DNA of 64,000 nucleotides from Euonymus europaeus (taxonomy: Eukaryota; Streptophyta; Magnoliopsida; Celastrales; Celastraceae): the NCBI GenBank assembly GCA_963580455.1, contig OY756960.1, positions 4,712,001-4,776,000 on the forward strand, in the 5' to 3' direction. Made by a program: the position numbers and the translations under genes. Below are positions 23,551-43,319 of this stretch, one piece after another (within the stretch, counting starts at the first letter, position 1; every line of letters starts with the position of its first letter). The notes beneath the pieces are model-generated. The model had not been told where the DNA came from. It did no database searches and saw nothing but the letters and a program-made list of their open reading frames with translations.

Positions 23551-26500
23551 AAAAAATTAGAGTTAATAATTAAAAATTTAGAATTTATGTTTTTCATGTT
23601 TAGGATTTAGGCTTTTTTTCTCAAACTTTATTATATTTTAATATTATGAGCACTAGAATACTCAACACCAGAGTTTAAAATATTATTTAAAGTAATTTTG
23701 AGGAATAATTGTAGCGAATTTGATTGTAGGTACAATAACTGTCTTATCCCACCCAACTCAGATATTGTACTCATAAAGTCCATTTGTGTTTGAAAAATGA
23801 GATTGATCATGAGCAATCATTCAGTACAGGCTTTGACTATGCCCTTTAAATTAATTAATTAGCACTACTTGGGTTGATCTTGATTAAAGAAAAAAACACA
23901 TATTTTATTGCCTTAAAAGGAACATGATATAAAGTTCATGCAAAGCCAGTTGTGAAGATAAAGAGATGGGAGAATACTTTACCCTGGATTCATTGATCTA
24001 ATTCTTTTTCTTTCAATAAATCATTAATTTTGAAGTTAAATCAGTGTGGAAACAATAAGCATTTGTTTGATATGCTTATTTTTCATATTTTTTATTTTCT
24101 AAAAACAAAAAACAATTGAATATCCAAAAAATAATCAATTAACCTAATTACTTTTTTATCGCTCACATGTGTGTATACAAAAATATGTTTCTAGCGGGAC
24201 TCGAACCTCAAACTAAGAATATAAATACATGAATGATTAGCAAACTGAGATGAACTCTAATGTGTATTAACTTAATTACTTATAATTGGGATGACTTGAT
24301 TCTTTACAACAATATCTTGTAGAGGGTAAAATCTAAAATCAAAATTTCTAAAGATACGAGTCATTAGTAACATGCATGATGCAGAAAGGATGAGTGTGAG
24401 TCGGAGAGCCACACCTATGTGGTGTCTATCAAAGAAGCTCTGACGATCAAATCAGTATAACGGTCAAAGTAATTCAAATAAGTCGTAAAGGGCGCGATGT
24501 ATGAATGAATGTATTTTTTTTTTCTCAAGGATAATAGTTGATTTTAGAGTTCAAAGTGAGGAAGAAGAAGCTTCTCTTTTTCATGCTTATTTTGTTCTTT
24601 TAAAGTCATCAACTCCTTGCTCAAACTAGACGTTGGGAGCAAGGATGAAGGTCATAGCATGCTAAGGATGTGGCAAAACTTTCGAGTCAGTGCCAGGCTA
24701 AGGACTAAAACCTCATCTAATGGGATAGAGCTTGGTTTGTGTGTCAGGAGTATGAGTGAAGGCTGACTCAACGGGATTTCAAGGGACATGTTAGGACATT
24801 GTGTCTTTTTTTAGACGGTACAAGCTTTTCTGTTGAGTGTGTATGCATGTATGTGATAAAGAAAAGAAGATGGGCAATATAAATAAATTGTCGAGGTCGA
24901 AATGTTTTGGTCAAGGAGGATGCAGATCGAGCACAAGATAAGTTCGATGAAGACTCGAGCACTTTTTTGCCAGGTGCAGCTATTCGCACACACCATTCGA
25001 CTCACTGTACACATTTTTAAATATAAATATATGTGTGCATCAAAAAAAATAAAAAAATAAATCTATGTGATAAATAATGATTCAAATGTAAATCAAACTT
25101 TGAGTTCCACCTTTTCTCGTTTGTTCAGCAGTCATCACATCGTATTAAATGATATGTGATTACCTTATATCAAAGAGAGTTAATTTGAGAAGTAATTCGT
25201 GTGTATTAGAAACAAATTTAGGGTGTATTACATATCTAAATGATATCGATTAACTTGTAATTAGTGCTAAATCATTCCATTGGCTTTTAAATATTACCGT
25301 TAAGCCCTCCAACACCTGGATTCCACGTGACACAGCCTTAGTGGACTGTCTCATGGTCGCACGGCATGATGCCTCTGCATGTGATTCTAATTCCGTTCGA
25401 GAGAAGGGAACAGGAAGGTGCCTGGGTTGAGAAGTGCTGGCGGACATGATGGAGACAGTGGGCGGTGCCACGTGTCAACAATAAAGAGAACTTTCTTATT
25501 TACGTAATAATCCACACAGATGACGATTGAGGTTCTTTTGTGCGGAATAAATAATAATAGTATTACCTTTTTGTATTTAAAATGGTTAAAGCATAATAAT
25601 ATTCATGAAAGGTTATATATTGAATTCATTAGGAAATTCCGGAGGAAAAGAGAGAAAAAGGTTGAGAAGTTTTTTTTTTTGTTACTAATGAAGGGAAAGG
25701 GGTGGGGTTCGAATTGAGGATTTGAAATTATATACGATTCAATTTTTCAATTAAACTATTTGTGATTCGTTAAGAAGATAATTTGAAGTCCTTATAATTT
25801 TTTTTTAACAAACAAATATATAGTTGTGCAATATTTAACAAGGTTAGGTGCACCCCTTCATGCGAGGCGCAACCTGATTTTGATGAGGGAATGTTGCCTA
25901 AGGCGTGGTCGAGGCATGATATGCATACGAGGCACAACAGTGACCCGTAAGAGGCGTGAGAAGCTTACACATGCTGTATTTTTTCTTCTTTTCTGACTAA
26001 TGTCTTTGCAACTGATCGTCTCTGCATCATTTGAAGTATCAAGCCATCCGATCGTCAGATCGTCTCTGCATCATCTGAAGCATCGAGCCATTAATTGAAG
26101 CAAGACCCTTTGAATCGTCTCTGCAAGTTTGTAGGTATGCCGAACCTACCTATCTCATATTGGTGTAATCACCTCCTTGTCCTCATGATCCCATGTTTTT
26201 GTATATAAGGAGAGGACGGGAAGCATAGTAAGTATGAAATTAAAGCAAATTGTTAAATTAAACCATTTTCGAGTACTTTCTAAATTAAGTGTGTCTATTT
26301 ATGTTTATAACTTCATATAGGTAATGATATTAGATGAAAAGAGAAAACTCCAAGAGTTGTTGATGATGATGATGGTTATAATCCTTTTAATGAGCAAAGT
26401 ACTCGAGACATTTTTCATGCTAATGATGATGATAGCTTGGATGGTGATGAACTTATGGATGATAAGAAAAATATGAATGAATGACTATACTTATCTTAAC

Positions 26501-27400
26501 TATTCTAATTGTTTTATATTATCTAGAATTTTGTCACAAAATGCTTACGCCGGCGCCTGTCTTGCGACCCCAAAAATGCCTCACGTATTAAAAACTTAAT
26601 ATTTAACATGATTTTTTTTTTCTCGTTCAATTTCAAGATAATTAATAATTGTGCTCCCAATATTTTATTTGTACAGGTATAAAATCTACTGATTCATATG
26701 TGTTATATATATATATATATTATGTTCTTTATTGGTGTGGACGCGATTTTTGTATATAAAATATTGTCCGATCTAGGTATCTCTACGAGCTTTTCTATCA
26801 TTTCCTCAAAAATTTATTTCAAAAAATTATATCAACTTTCTACTCAAATCCATAATCTCTTTTGTTTGAGAAAGTAAATACTCAAGTTACCAATTAGTCC
26901 TGACCGGATACAAAAATAACATCCATAAATGGGATAAGTTTTTGGTAAATGATGATCTAAGATAATGTGAATCTAAATACAATACAATATAATTTTAAAA
27001 TTATTGATTTATTTCATAATAAATGTAATAATTATTAGTTAGGTCTATCAAGTATTTTATTCCAAAAAAAAATTTAATGTATATTGTTTTAGAATTAAAA
27101 AAAGAATAAAAAAGAAAGAAGGGAACGCGTTGCCAGTAACTCGTAAAGGGGTAACTGGGGTTATCTCGCGATAATATTAGGTCCGTTAGACCGTTACCGT
27201 TTAGCGAGAGGAGACAGACCCAAACAAAGAAATCAAAATAAAAAATAGAATTTAAATCCGCCAGGATTTTTGTTTTTGTTGAAAATCAATCTAAAAAGCG
27301 AAGAGATGGTAATATATATATATATATACATATGTGTATTTATAATTATATATATATATATAAATTACAGAAAGCAGAGCTTCAACTTTCAACGCGAGAA
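23551..27400. other. Intergenic DNA with faint repeat remnants
   Basis: No intact gene. Small box-B-like pieces occur near 24195 (on -) and 25706 (GGGTTCGAATT). A low-copy-looking block rich in GAGGCG-type words spans 25840-25960. A short acidic coding scrap on + at 26350-26490 (NPFNEQSTRDIFHAND) could be part of a decayed transposase but is too short to name. TA microsatellites lie at about 26707 and 27311-27362. Confidence 0.4.
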
Positions 27401-27419
27401 AGGGAGGTAATGGGACACT

Positions 27420-28648
27420 AGATTCATGCACACATACAAAGCATACCAGTTCGCACTTCGCAGTTTCTCTCCGCCAAGATTTTCGCCTTCCTCTCTCTTC
27501 TAGGGTTTCGCATCTTCCAATTCGTAAGGTACTCACTCTTTTTCACTTGATCAGACTCTTGTTGAATTTTAACCGGTTCGTCTTTCCAGAGTCCCCAAGT
27601 GTCTCTCACTGATTCCTTTTTTTTTTTTGGGTTTTAATTTGCTAATCGAATGCTATGCTTTCTCTTTATATCAGTTTTTGGATCTTTGATGATAGGGGTT
27701 GTTTTGATCCCTATCATCAAAAGGATAAGAAATTTTTGATTTTTTTTCTTTCTTTTTTTCCCCTTCTTTTTTTGGTTTTTATTTTTACGATCTTTCTTTT
27801 TGGCTCTCTAGAAGTTAGGGTTGAGGTTTGGTTCTGCTTCGAGCCTGGCACTCTGTTTGATTACTAAATGGTTTACCATTAGATACAAGTGCCCTGTAGT
27901 CTCTAGAGACTATAGAGTTTTCTTTTATAGAGTGTTTTAGTTATCAGCGTGTTAAATGGGGTAAAATCTAGGTCGTTGACTGATCATTGACCTTGAAGCT
28001 TGTTATGTCGATTTGTTTTTTTTTTTGATATGAACTGAATTTTGAGTATGAGAGGTTGAACTTTACTGGTCTATTAAAAGGAAAATGGGAAAAGGGTGGA
28101 GAAAATTTCTGAATTCTATTGTTTTTATTTTTATTTTTATTTTATTTGATAATTCCGGTAAGGATTGTTGTTCTGGGGGGACTGTTTTCGAATTATGAAA
28201 TGTTCATTTTGGCTTTCCTGTTTGGCTATTAAAGAAACAAGCATTCACGTGAATGCATAACAACTTATGCAATTTCTTGTTGCTGAGCTGTCAAGTGTCA
28301 AATGCTGAATTTTTTTGCTGATCATTTTTTTTACTTGACAAGGTTTGAATCTCTTACAGATTCCTGAGATAATATTATTGAGAAGGGATAATAAGTCATT
28401 CTAAGCTCATTCTATCATTCTATGTATCTTATTTCGTCTCCTTTTCGATGATGGATAAGTAAATCGGAGTCTATGATTATCATTGGGTCTTACGAATCAA
28501 CATTAGGCTATCTCAAGTGGGATTCTCAATTGATGTGTATCCATTAGTAGGTGATGGGAAAAATGTTCAAGCAGGCTTGCATTTTGTGACACAAAGTATT
28601 TATATTTTATTGAAAAGAAGAAGTTGAAGTATTTATTGAGCAAAGCCC
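27420..28648 (+). promoter_or_regulatory. 5' leader and leader intron of the NDR kinase gene
   Basis: A CT-rich leader with TCTAGGGTTTCG (about 27499), a common plant leader motif, ends at a donor AAG|GTACTC (GT at 27529). The next coding ATG is at 28649, so a leader intron of about 1 kb is inferred. Its acceptor, somewhere in 28540-28640, is not resolved. The intron holds a perfect 13-bp hairpin (27685-27721). Confidence 0.5.
27685..27721. repeat. Perfect 13-bp inverted repeat in the kinase leader intron
   Basis: TTTGATGATAGGG (27685-27697) and its exact complement CCCTATCATCAAA (27709-27721) are separated by 11 bases. The arms could form a stable hairpin in the pre-mRNA. Confidence 0.8.
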
Positions 28649-35930
<7,282 letters not shown>

Positions 35931-36101
35931 GCTGCACTATTTTCTTTTCTTCATTCCGTCAGGTTACCACAGAAATTTGATCATGTTCTCTTCTTTGGTG
36001 AAGAATTTGTTTGCAGCTTGTTGACTTACATTAATTGTAGAGTGAAAGGGGATGAACTGACAAAGGCACACGAAAAAAGAAGAATGCCTTGGAATTCCTA
36101 G

Positions 36102-37475
36102 TTGGATGGTTGAGTCTGCTTTGGGGATTTTATTCTTTGTATGGTAACTTTCTCATAGTGATTATTCTTTTGTTGTGTATATTTTTCACCTCGTCTCTTG
36201 GGGTTTGAGAATTCAAGACTTATAGTCTCACTTTTCTTGTAATTATTAACTAATAGTTGGGTTGACGATTGAAAGGAAATGTGTTGTTGACTTGGGCAAG
36301 GTTTTTGAAAGGATATGTGTGCTTGGATGGGTATAGATCTCATTTCCTGAAGCAGCCACCTCTATTGTCAGTTGGGTATGGGATTTCATTCTGCACTCTT
36401 GAAACTGTGGACCACTTTGGGGGACATGGCTATGCAATATGCATAACCATTAACCACTTGAGCGATAATCTACTAGTAAATTTTGTTGGGTCAAATCATA
36501 TGGACCTGATATGGATTCAGGTCATTGAATTTATTTCTCAATGAAAGTAACTCTCTTATCATGGTTAAGCATTGGGTTTTAATTTCATTTATCTTGTCAT
36601 CACGTGAGAAACGTATGTGCGTGAATGTATATTTTAAGAGCAAAAGTTGAGTTTGATCTAATTTATTCTGTCATCATGTGAGAAACATATGTTGGTGTAT
36701 GTCTAATTTTTCGATTTTAGGCTTTATTGAATGTTTAGGGGAAAAATTTGTGGTCATTGTCCGCGATTAGTGTAGAAAAACTGTTTTGCATGAAAGAAGA
36801 ACAGTGGGAGGCAAATTTGAAGAGAGCGGTATGAAATTAAATTAAAATTTCAAAAAATCGAGTGTTTATTGTTGGAATCAGAGAAGCCCATCCTATCATA
36901 TATCATATTATAACATTTGGTGGAGCTTTTTTTTTTTTTATATAGTATGGCAGAGCTTATCAAACATAAAGCTTATTAGTTATATACAGAATGAGTTAAT
37001 TCACAAGTTGTAAACTAATCTGTCTCGTGCCTTCTCATGTTTTCCAAACTATATATACTGTTCGTAATATCTGTTGCATAACTCTCATTTTGTGATGCAT
37101 TTTGCTTACATTCGTCCCTCTGTGAATCTCATTTTAGATTTTTCTTCTCATTTTTGCTAGCAACTAACGTAGTTTTTTTTTACTGGTTTTTTGAAGTTTC
37201 CATGACTCCTGGTGTGAAAATTGATTGGGACATATACCGAGGTCAGAGCCCATATATATATATTCAAACTAAGGGACGGCTTGAGAGAGGTATTGGCAAG
37301 GGTTGAGAGGTCCGAACCCTTGCTTGGCGCAAACACCTCAAGTTCGAAGGTGTTCACTCACAAAAACATCTCCCAACATCTCTCAACCTCTCTCAATATC
37401 AAGTAAGGTTTCACTTTTATGACCCCTCCCAACTCTCATGCCAAACATAGCCTACATGGCTAGAATCATCATTTT
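36102..37475. other. Intergenic, 3' side of the kinase gene
   Basis: No gene seen. The first few hundred bases are probably 3' UTR. A TA-rich microsatellite lies near 37250. Confidence 0.45.
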
Positions 37476-37691
37476 ATTGGCTCGCTCCTCCCGATTGATG
37501 GTCAAATGCCTCAGTTTGCTTAAGAATATATCTACAATACTGAGAATGAGGCATCAAATAGACTAGCTGCGTTTACAGGCCCTTCTTCGAGTAATCATGT
37601 TGATGAATTAATCGTGGCTCAATTGATAAAAATGTTTGATGAGGTCAATGAATTGTTCAAAACTTTTAGGATGGTTAGGGATCATTTTCAG
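37476..37691 (+). mobile_element. Helitron replicase (Helitron-like N domain) fragment
   Basis: One frame reads GSLLPIDGQMPQFA, then a TAA stop (37521-37523), then EYIYNTENEASNRLAAF, then VAQLIKMFDEVNELFKTFRM and VRDHFQ. This matches the block before the Rep domain of plant Helitron helicases (typically LYIYDTENE...NR...LI.MLDE.N.L...FR). Only about 70 residues survive, with no Rep or helicase motifs. It is a dead fragment. Confidence 0.75.
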
Positions 37692-38559
37692 TATGGTGAG
37701 AGGTCATAACTCTATGATTTATAGAGTTATTTGCGTCTTTTTTGTTTTATATGAGTTGGTTCGAGAGTATTTTCAATATTTTTATGCGCAAATTGAGGTT
37801 TGGTTAGTCATATTTAATTTTAGCAAGTATTTTAACTATTTCACGCTTTGAGTTCCATGGTCATTTTATTTTGATAAGTTATTATGAGAATTTTGGAAGA
37901 AAGAATGTCTTCCCCGTTTAAAAAAAAAAGAAGAGTTTTTGAGCTTTACAATTATACTTTGCATTTTAATGTGTGGTTCAAAATTTCAATGCTTAAACAT
38001 GGTTTAATATATCATTTATGAGTTGTTTGATAGATTTGCATAGCTTTCGGATGAATCGGAACTGATTCGGGGGTGGAAAGCGAAAGATGAAATTATTTTG
38101 TTGATATAAAATTTCAATTTTGACATACTGCCATTCGAATGAATATTGCAGTTACTATAAAATTCCATCTCCGTGATATTTGAGGCATTGAAAACTAGAC
38201 ACCTCAAGTTTCATGTGGATATTAAATGTGCTAATTTGGACCACAGATAAAGAAATTGTGAGCATATTAAATTAGCTGCGAATTTAAATACAGTACAAAG
38301 TTTCAGCACTTGATAACTTTTGGGTCATATGAAGGCCCACTTGAGGCCATCTTCACTAGCCGATACTTAAAAGGGTAATGTTGTCATCTCACTAAGAAAT
38401 TATTTTGACCTAGAATGGAGCTGAATTAAGAATACACGTACAAAAGAGGCAAGAATACATGCACAAAGGAGAGAAAAAAAAGGATAGATAGAAGAGGCAA
38501 GGGAATTAAGAGATTCAGTTTATTCTCTAAATTCGTAGATGAGTTGCAATTCTTTTCTT
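37692..38559. other. Intergenic between Helitron and copia fragments
   Basis: No coding similarity seen. A CTCACTAAG-type AT-rich stretch leads into the copia remnant. Confidence 0.4.
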
Positions 38560-39945
38560 TGCGTTGGTTATATTTTTGATGTTATGAGCAGCAAAATAAC
38601 CAAAAGTGACATACAATAGGTGATCTTTGCTCATAATCAAAATAAAAATCATGTGAAAGGTGGTGTAAAAACACATATAATTCTAACCTATCAACTAGTC
38701 AAAGGAGTGGTTATCGGTTTTGCACCATCTATATTGAATCAGTTGAGCACCTTATTCACATAGTATTTTTGAGACAATTCAGAGTCTCTCACTCTTTAGT
38801 AATTCTCATCCCAACATTTTGATTCGGAGCACCCAAATCCTTCGTAGAGAACTCCTTAGACAGTTTTTTTCACCCTGTCAATTTCCTCCAAACTAGCCCC
38901 TGCTTTCAACATTTCATCAAAGTACAATAATAGTATAATAAAAAAGTTATCAACCTTCTTTTCATAACAACATTGATCCGCCTCACACTTTGAGAATCCA
39001 CTACTACCCATAAAATTATCAAATTTATTATACCACTGCCTCATGGCTTATTTTAGACCATACAAACTTCTTTGAAGTTTCCTAACCAGATCTTCTTTTC
39101 CTTTGACTTAGAAACCTTGTCGCTGTAGCATGTAAATTTCCTCCTCCAAATCACCATGGAGAAAAGTTGTTTCACAACCATCTACTGTTGATGCAAATCA
39201 TTCTTTGCTACAACCCAAGCACTGTTCTGATAGTATTTAACTTGACTATAGGAGAGAAAATTTCATTGTAGTCAATCCTTCCTTTTCGTGAAAACCCTTC
39301 ACTACCAAACGTGTTTTATACCGTTTGTTGCCATCATGTTCTTCTTTGATTCTATAGACCCACTTGTTATGCAAGTCCTTTTTACCTTCAGGTAACTTTA
39401 CCAACTTCCAGGTCTTATTGGACATCAGCGAGTCCATCTCATCTTTCATGGCTAACGCTCACTTCAATGATTCTTTGGCTTGCATTGCTTCTTCATAGCA
39501 TTCGGGTTCACCTCTATCAGTTAATAAGATGTAATTAACTGAAGGATAATACCTTTGAGGTGACCTGATAGCTCTTGTAAATCTTTTCACTTGTGACATT
39601 GAGGTGGTTTGTTATGGAGCTTCTCCCACTTGATCTTCTTGAGCTGTAGCTTCTTGATTTTCAAAACCAGACTACTGTACATCGATCACTAGAAAGTCTT
39701 TCAAGTGAATGACCTCTAACTCTCATTCAGAACTTGTACCATCTAAACCCTTAGCCAACTTGTCCTTGTACAATACCATTTCATTGAATATCACATCTCT
39801 GCTATGAATAATCTTACGGTTTTGATCTTCCAAAAATTGGTAACCAAACTCAATACCACTATAGCTAATGAAATAACACAACTTTGATTTAGGATCAAGC
39901 TTACTCCTTGTAGTTGAATCAACATGAATATAAGATAGAATGAGT
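38560..39945 (-). mobile_element. Ty1/copia polyprotein fragment (end of integrase to reverse transcriptase)
   Basis: On -, the integrase C-terminal region reads HVDSTTRSKLDPKSKLCYF, GIEFGYQFLEDQNRK and IIHSRDVIFNE (39940-39723). The start of the reverse transcriptase follows (39449-39246: TWKLVKLPEGKKDL, NKWVYRIKEE, ARLV-like TRLVVKGF). A later part reads QWYNKFDNFMGSSGF and ADQCCYEKK (39044-38856). The YVDD active site is changed to YFDE in LLYFDEMLKAGAS. FSTKDLGAPNQ near 38840 and stop-filled sequence follow to about 38600. No LTR, gag or protease is present, and many stops occur. It abuts the LRR gene remnant in the same frame. Confidence 0.85.
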
Positions 39946-40109
39946 CCCCCTATCTTGTTGTGGGATATGTCTATCACAGACATGTTTAGAATAGGATGTG
40001 ATGGCAATTGAAATGGGCCCACAAATGAGTTATCTCTCAAGTAAATCTGTTGTAATCTTGTGTTGTTCTTAAACAACCAACTGGGGACTGCTCCACCAAA
40101 CTTTGAACC

Positions 40110-40114
40110 AGAGG
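40110..40114. repeat. Target-site duplication AGAGG, left
   Basis: Five-base duplication matching 41235-41239 at the other side of the solo LTR. Confidence 0.8.
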
Positions 40115-40115
40115 G

Positions 40116-41234
40116 TGGTGAGTGCAAAATGCACTCATGTTTATGATGTTAAATACCCAATCTTTATGAGGTTTCTAGCATAAAATATTGTCCAATTTTG
40201 ATTTAATGACAGGTACAGTTAGATGCTATTTATTTGAAAAAGTTGATTCTGGGTGAAAAGCGAGCTAGGCGCGGCCACAAGTTGCGGGATTTGCAGAAAC
40301 GGGCCCTACTGACGTGGTTAGTAGGGACAGTGTTGTTTTAGGATTATAGACTAAACCTTAGGGGCTGAAAACCATTCTAGAAATTTCAGGATACAGAGGA
40401 TAAAGAGGAAGAATTCCAAGAGTGACAATTCCTTCTTTTCCCCTATCAATTTGAACAATTGTCTTGAGTATTTATTGATTTTTATTATGTATATGCGCAG
40501 CTAAATACTTTGTAGCTAGGATTTGGTATTTTCTTCTACTAAAACCTTTTGCACAGATTGATTGTTGATTAGATTGAATTTAATTCATTGTTCTCTGAAT
40601 TCATTGTTGATTTTCTATTGTTATGCATGTCTGGCCATCATCATAATATTTAGGAATTGTTAGTTGAATATATTCGGCTGACCATAACTCGGTATTTGAC
40701 GAATTGACAAAAACTTATTTTGCAATTCATGTTTGAGAACATTGAACATAATTGATTGGGTGATAGACCATTGCCCTAGGTTGTGCGATTATCGATTTTC
40801 ACGTGCTGATGCTTATCTTAGGAAATTCTTAGGAGAGACCAAACCAAGACTCATTTGATAAGAAAAGACCTTGAGCTGGATCAAAGTTAGGGTCGTTGTT
40901 TAGGGAAATCTAATTGTTAGAGCTGGACCAAAGTCTTTCAATTGACGTCGTTAAATTCTTAATTTGTTTAATTGCGGATTGATTTGTGTGCATAGGTGGA
41001 GGTAGTTGAACTAGCCAAATCCAAGCTAATTTTCATCCATTGTTGAATTAGTTATTTTATTTAATCTAGTTAATTTTTTCATTATTAATTTAAGCATATG
41101 AATTAGTTTACACTATTGTTTGTCTTTCAATTGATTTTTACAATAGTTCCTGTGGATTCGATCCCTTTCACTGTTATTGCCTTGTGATTGGGTAAAACCA
41201 GTCGGTATTTATTGTAATAAAAAAGTATCGACCA
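40116..41234 (+). mobile_element. Solo LTR (1119 bp) inserted in the LRR gene
   Basis: It starts TGGTGAGTGC and ends TATCGACCA, with canonical TG...CA ends. The target duplication AGAGG stands at 40110-40114 and 41235-41239, with one extra G at the left edge. Excising it brings the two LRR segments back into register at SLRYLDL/FGGAVPSW. Near the right end it has GTTCCTGTGGATTCGA, typical of the U5 side of large plant gypsy LTRs, so it is oriented +. There are no internal genes. It probably arose by LTR-LTR recombination. Confidence 0.85.
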
Positions 41235-41239
41235 AGAGG
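41235..41239. repeat. Target-site duplication AGAGG, right
   Basis: Matches 40110-40114 exactly. Confidence 0.8.
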
Positions 41240-41697
41240 TCAAGATATCTCAAGCTAAATTGATGATATAAAAAGTTGAGAAAACTTGAATTTGAATTCT
41301 TTGGTATGAAATTTGACAACCTCAATGCCTCTAGTTGGAATTTTGGAGACCAAGGTTGAGAGGCAGTTTCGTCGATCAATTGATTACCATCGTTAGCAAT
41401 GAAATTTTTTAGACCGGAGTAGTTTGCAAATGCCTCGAGAGATACTTCAAAGTGATTATATTGAAGGAAGAGGATTTCAATAGATTTGAGTTTAAGTATA
41501 GAACTAGAAGCATTATTTCCAGTGAATTGATTGCCATTGAGATGCAAAGTGCGAAGAGATGACAGGTTAGTCATACATTATGGAATTGCTCCTTCAAGTT
41601 CATTGTCATCAAGGTAAAGCTCCTCCAACTTTTTTAAGTCACCAACCTGCAATTGAATCATGAGTTGAGAAATGAATTTCATTTCTCGTTGTTGGAA

Positions 41698-41701
<4 letters not shown>

Positions 41702-41757
<56 letters not shown>
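41702..41757. repeat. Compound (AT)n(AG)n microsatellite
   Basis: About 30 bases of AT repeat run directly into about 26 bases of AG repeat, within the decayed LRR gene. Confidence 0.95.
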
Positions 41758-41760
<3 letters not shown>

Positions 41761-42437
41761 ACCTCTATCGGGTAGGGTTCCTTTGAGACAACAATTACGC
41801 AATTGTAGAACTTTGAGAGAAGTGAAAGATCCATTATTAATTCCTAGAAAATCTTTGTGGAGGCTAGAATCTGCTAGAAACAATTCTTCAAGAGTACTCA
41901 AATTAAATAACTCTACAATATGAATGTTGGTTCAGTAAACATCTACAAGGCATTTCATAGTAAAATCTACATCATAAATCTTATATATATATATATATAT
42001 TACATTTTCCTTCCTTGAGATGTTTGTTTTATTCAAAATATTTCCTTGAAGATCAATTGTCTTGAGAGCTGGTGTTACTCCTAATCATTTTAGCACCATG
42101 ACTTTAGCATTGGGATTGAGATATGCTAGACCAAGAACCTTTAACTTGTTCAAAAATAGAATTTCCACAAATATCAAAACTGATTTGGCTCTCGGCTTGT
42201 TCCATCATCTAGAGAGAGCTTGGTTATTCTGTTAGTAGTGGCGTCACACTCCACCATTTGCCACTCACAACAGTCTAAAGAATTACTACTATCTGGCCAA
42301 TTTAAAAGATTAAAGGAATACTTGAGTTGTAAGAGAGCCTCCCTCTCTTGCTCCAAACATCAATCATTCCAACCCAACCCATTTAGCAACACATACATAA
42401 TTACCACCATTTTTATCCAACATTTCAGATGTTTCAT

Positions 42438-43300
42438 ATTTTTCTAATTTGTATATAATGCTACTTCTACATGGATTTATATAGATGTAAGAATATCAAG
42501 CCTCTTAAACACAGCCATCCATGTACATGGTATTGGTCTTGGTCTTCCTGTCCTCTACCAACTAACAACTTGCAAGCTTTGGGTACGTCAAGACTTGGGG
42601 TCAACCAAATATTTATTGCGAGGCTATACATTGGGTGCTAAAACCATACTTAAATCTCTTAAATACTTTCCCAAAAGCTTCAAGTCATCATCATGACTAT
42701 TAATAATTTAGCAAATTCTATTCCTATCATTTTCTGATTCTGGCAAAAAAAGTAAATTGCATGAAAATTAAGTGAGGGCGTGTTGGCCTATACAAAAAAA
42801 AAATTTGATAATTTATTGAATACATTGGTCGAAATTCCACATAATCTAGCATTGGATCTAGATACAGAAACAAAAGAGAACATGATTTGTCCACGAAAAT
42901 TGCCAAAAACTTTCGTATTAGACCTATTGATTTTCCAAATAGGATTGAAGGCCAAGTTTCAACTTTGAATGTGTGGGTTAGGCGCACATACTCGGGTTTG
43001 ATTTCATTCCTGAGATTATATTCATGACTGAAATATGACATGTATTGGAATATATTATTGTCATTTGAATTTACCAAGGAAGGTTGGAAGCCAAGCTCTA
43101 CTTGCTGACTATTGAGTTGGTTCTCTGTCATAAAAATAAAATAAAATCTAATACTAATTTAAGTTTATAATTTATTCAATATATCTTCAAGTATGTTGTA
43201 GCCATTTGTTTGTTTCTATTAGAGTTTAAATTTATACAAAATACTACTCTAGGAATTATAATCTCTTTCCCATCACAATATATGGAATTTTTTTATTTTT
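42438..43300. other. 5' flank of the LRR pseudogene; holds parts A and B of a duplicated unit
   Basis: Block A (about 42478-42600) resembles 47540-47680. Block B (about 42730-42850) resembles 51120-51260. An open frame on - at 43131-42727 (134 codons) has no recognisable family and is probably chance. Confidence 0.55.
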
Positions 43301-43319
43301 TATTTTTGAAAAATGGAGA

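Larger units (their letters stand above)
39946..42437 (-). pseudogene. Receptor-like protein (extracellular LRR) gene, truncated and interrupted
   Basis: On -, the ATG at 42437 starts a hydrophobic signal peptide (KMVVIMYVLLNGLGW). It is cut by a TGA at 42360-42362 just before the mature start CLEQEREALLQLKYSF. The N-terminal LRR cap has LDCCEWQMVECDATTNRI. LRRs follow at 42160-42010, 41901-41770 (LEELFLADSSL, LKVLQLRNCCLKGTLP) and 41574-41260 (LRTLHLNGNQFTG, SLRYLDL). The reading resumes at 40109 with FGGAVPSWLFKNNTRLQ and ISHNKIGG after a solo-LTR insertion. There it joins copia sequence and the rest of the gene is lost (later LRRs, membrane segment and tail). Intact relatives are cell-surface immune or developmental receptors. 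An (AT)n(AG)n microsatellite lies within it. Confidence 0.88.

Noticed and set aside
24185..24270. Box-B-like CGGGACTCGAACCTC on + (GGTTCGAGTCCCG on -), suggesting a tRNA
   Set aside because: There is no matching acceptor, D or anticodon stem around it. It is at most a repeat fragment.
26310..26490. Acidic coding scrap, possible hAT or other transposase tail
   Set aside because: Only about 50 codons, Asp-rich and low complexity, with no diagnostic motif.
27291..27536. 81-codon frame on - opposite the kinase leader
   Set aside because: It is a reverse shadow of the CT-rich leader and the TA microsatellite.
42727..43131. 134-codon frame on - upstream of the LRR pseudogene
   Set aside because: It has no family similarity that I can recognise, has AT-driven composition, and overlaps a duplicated non-coding block.
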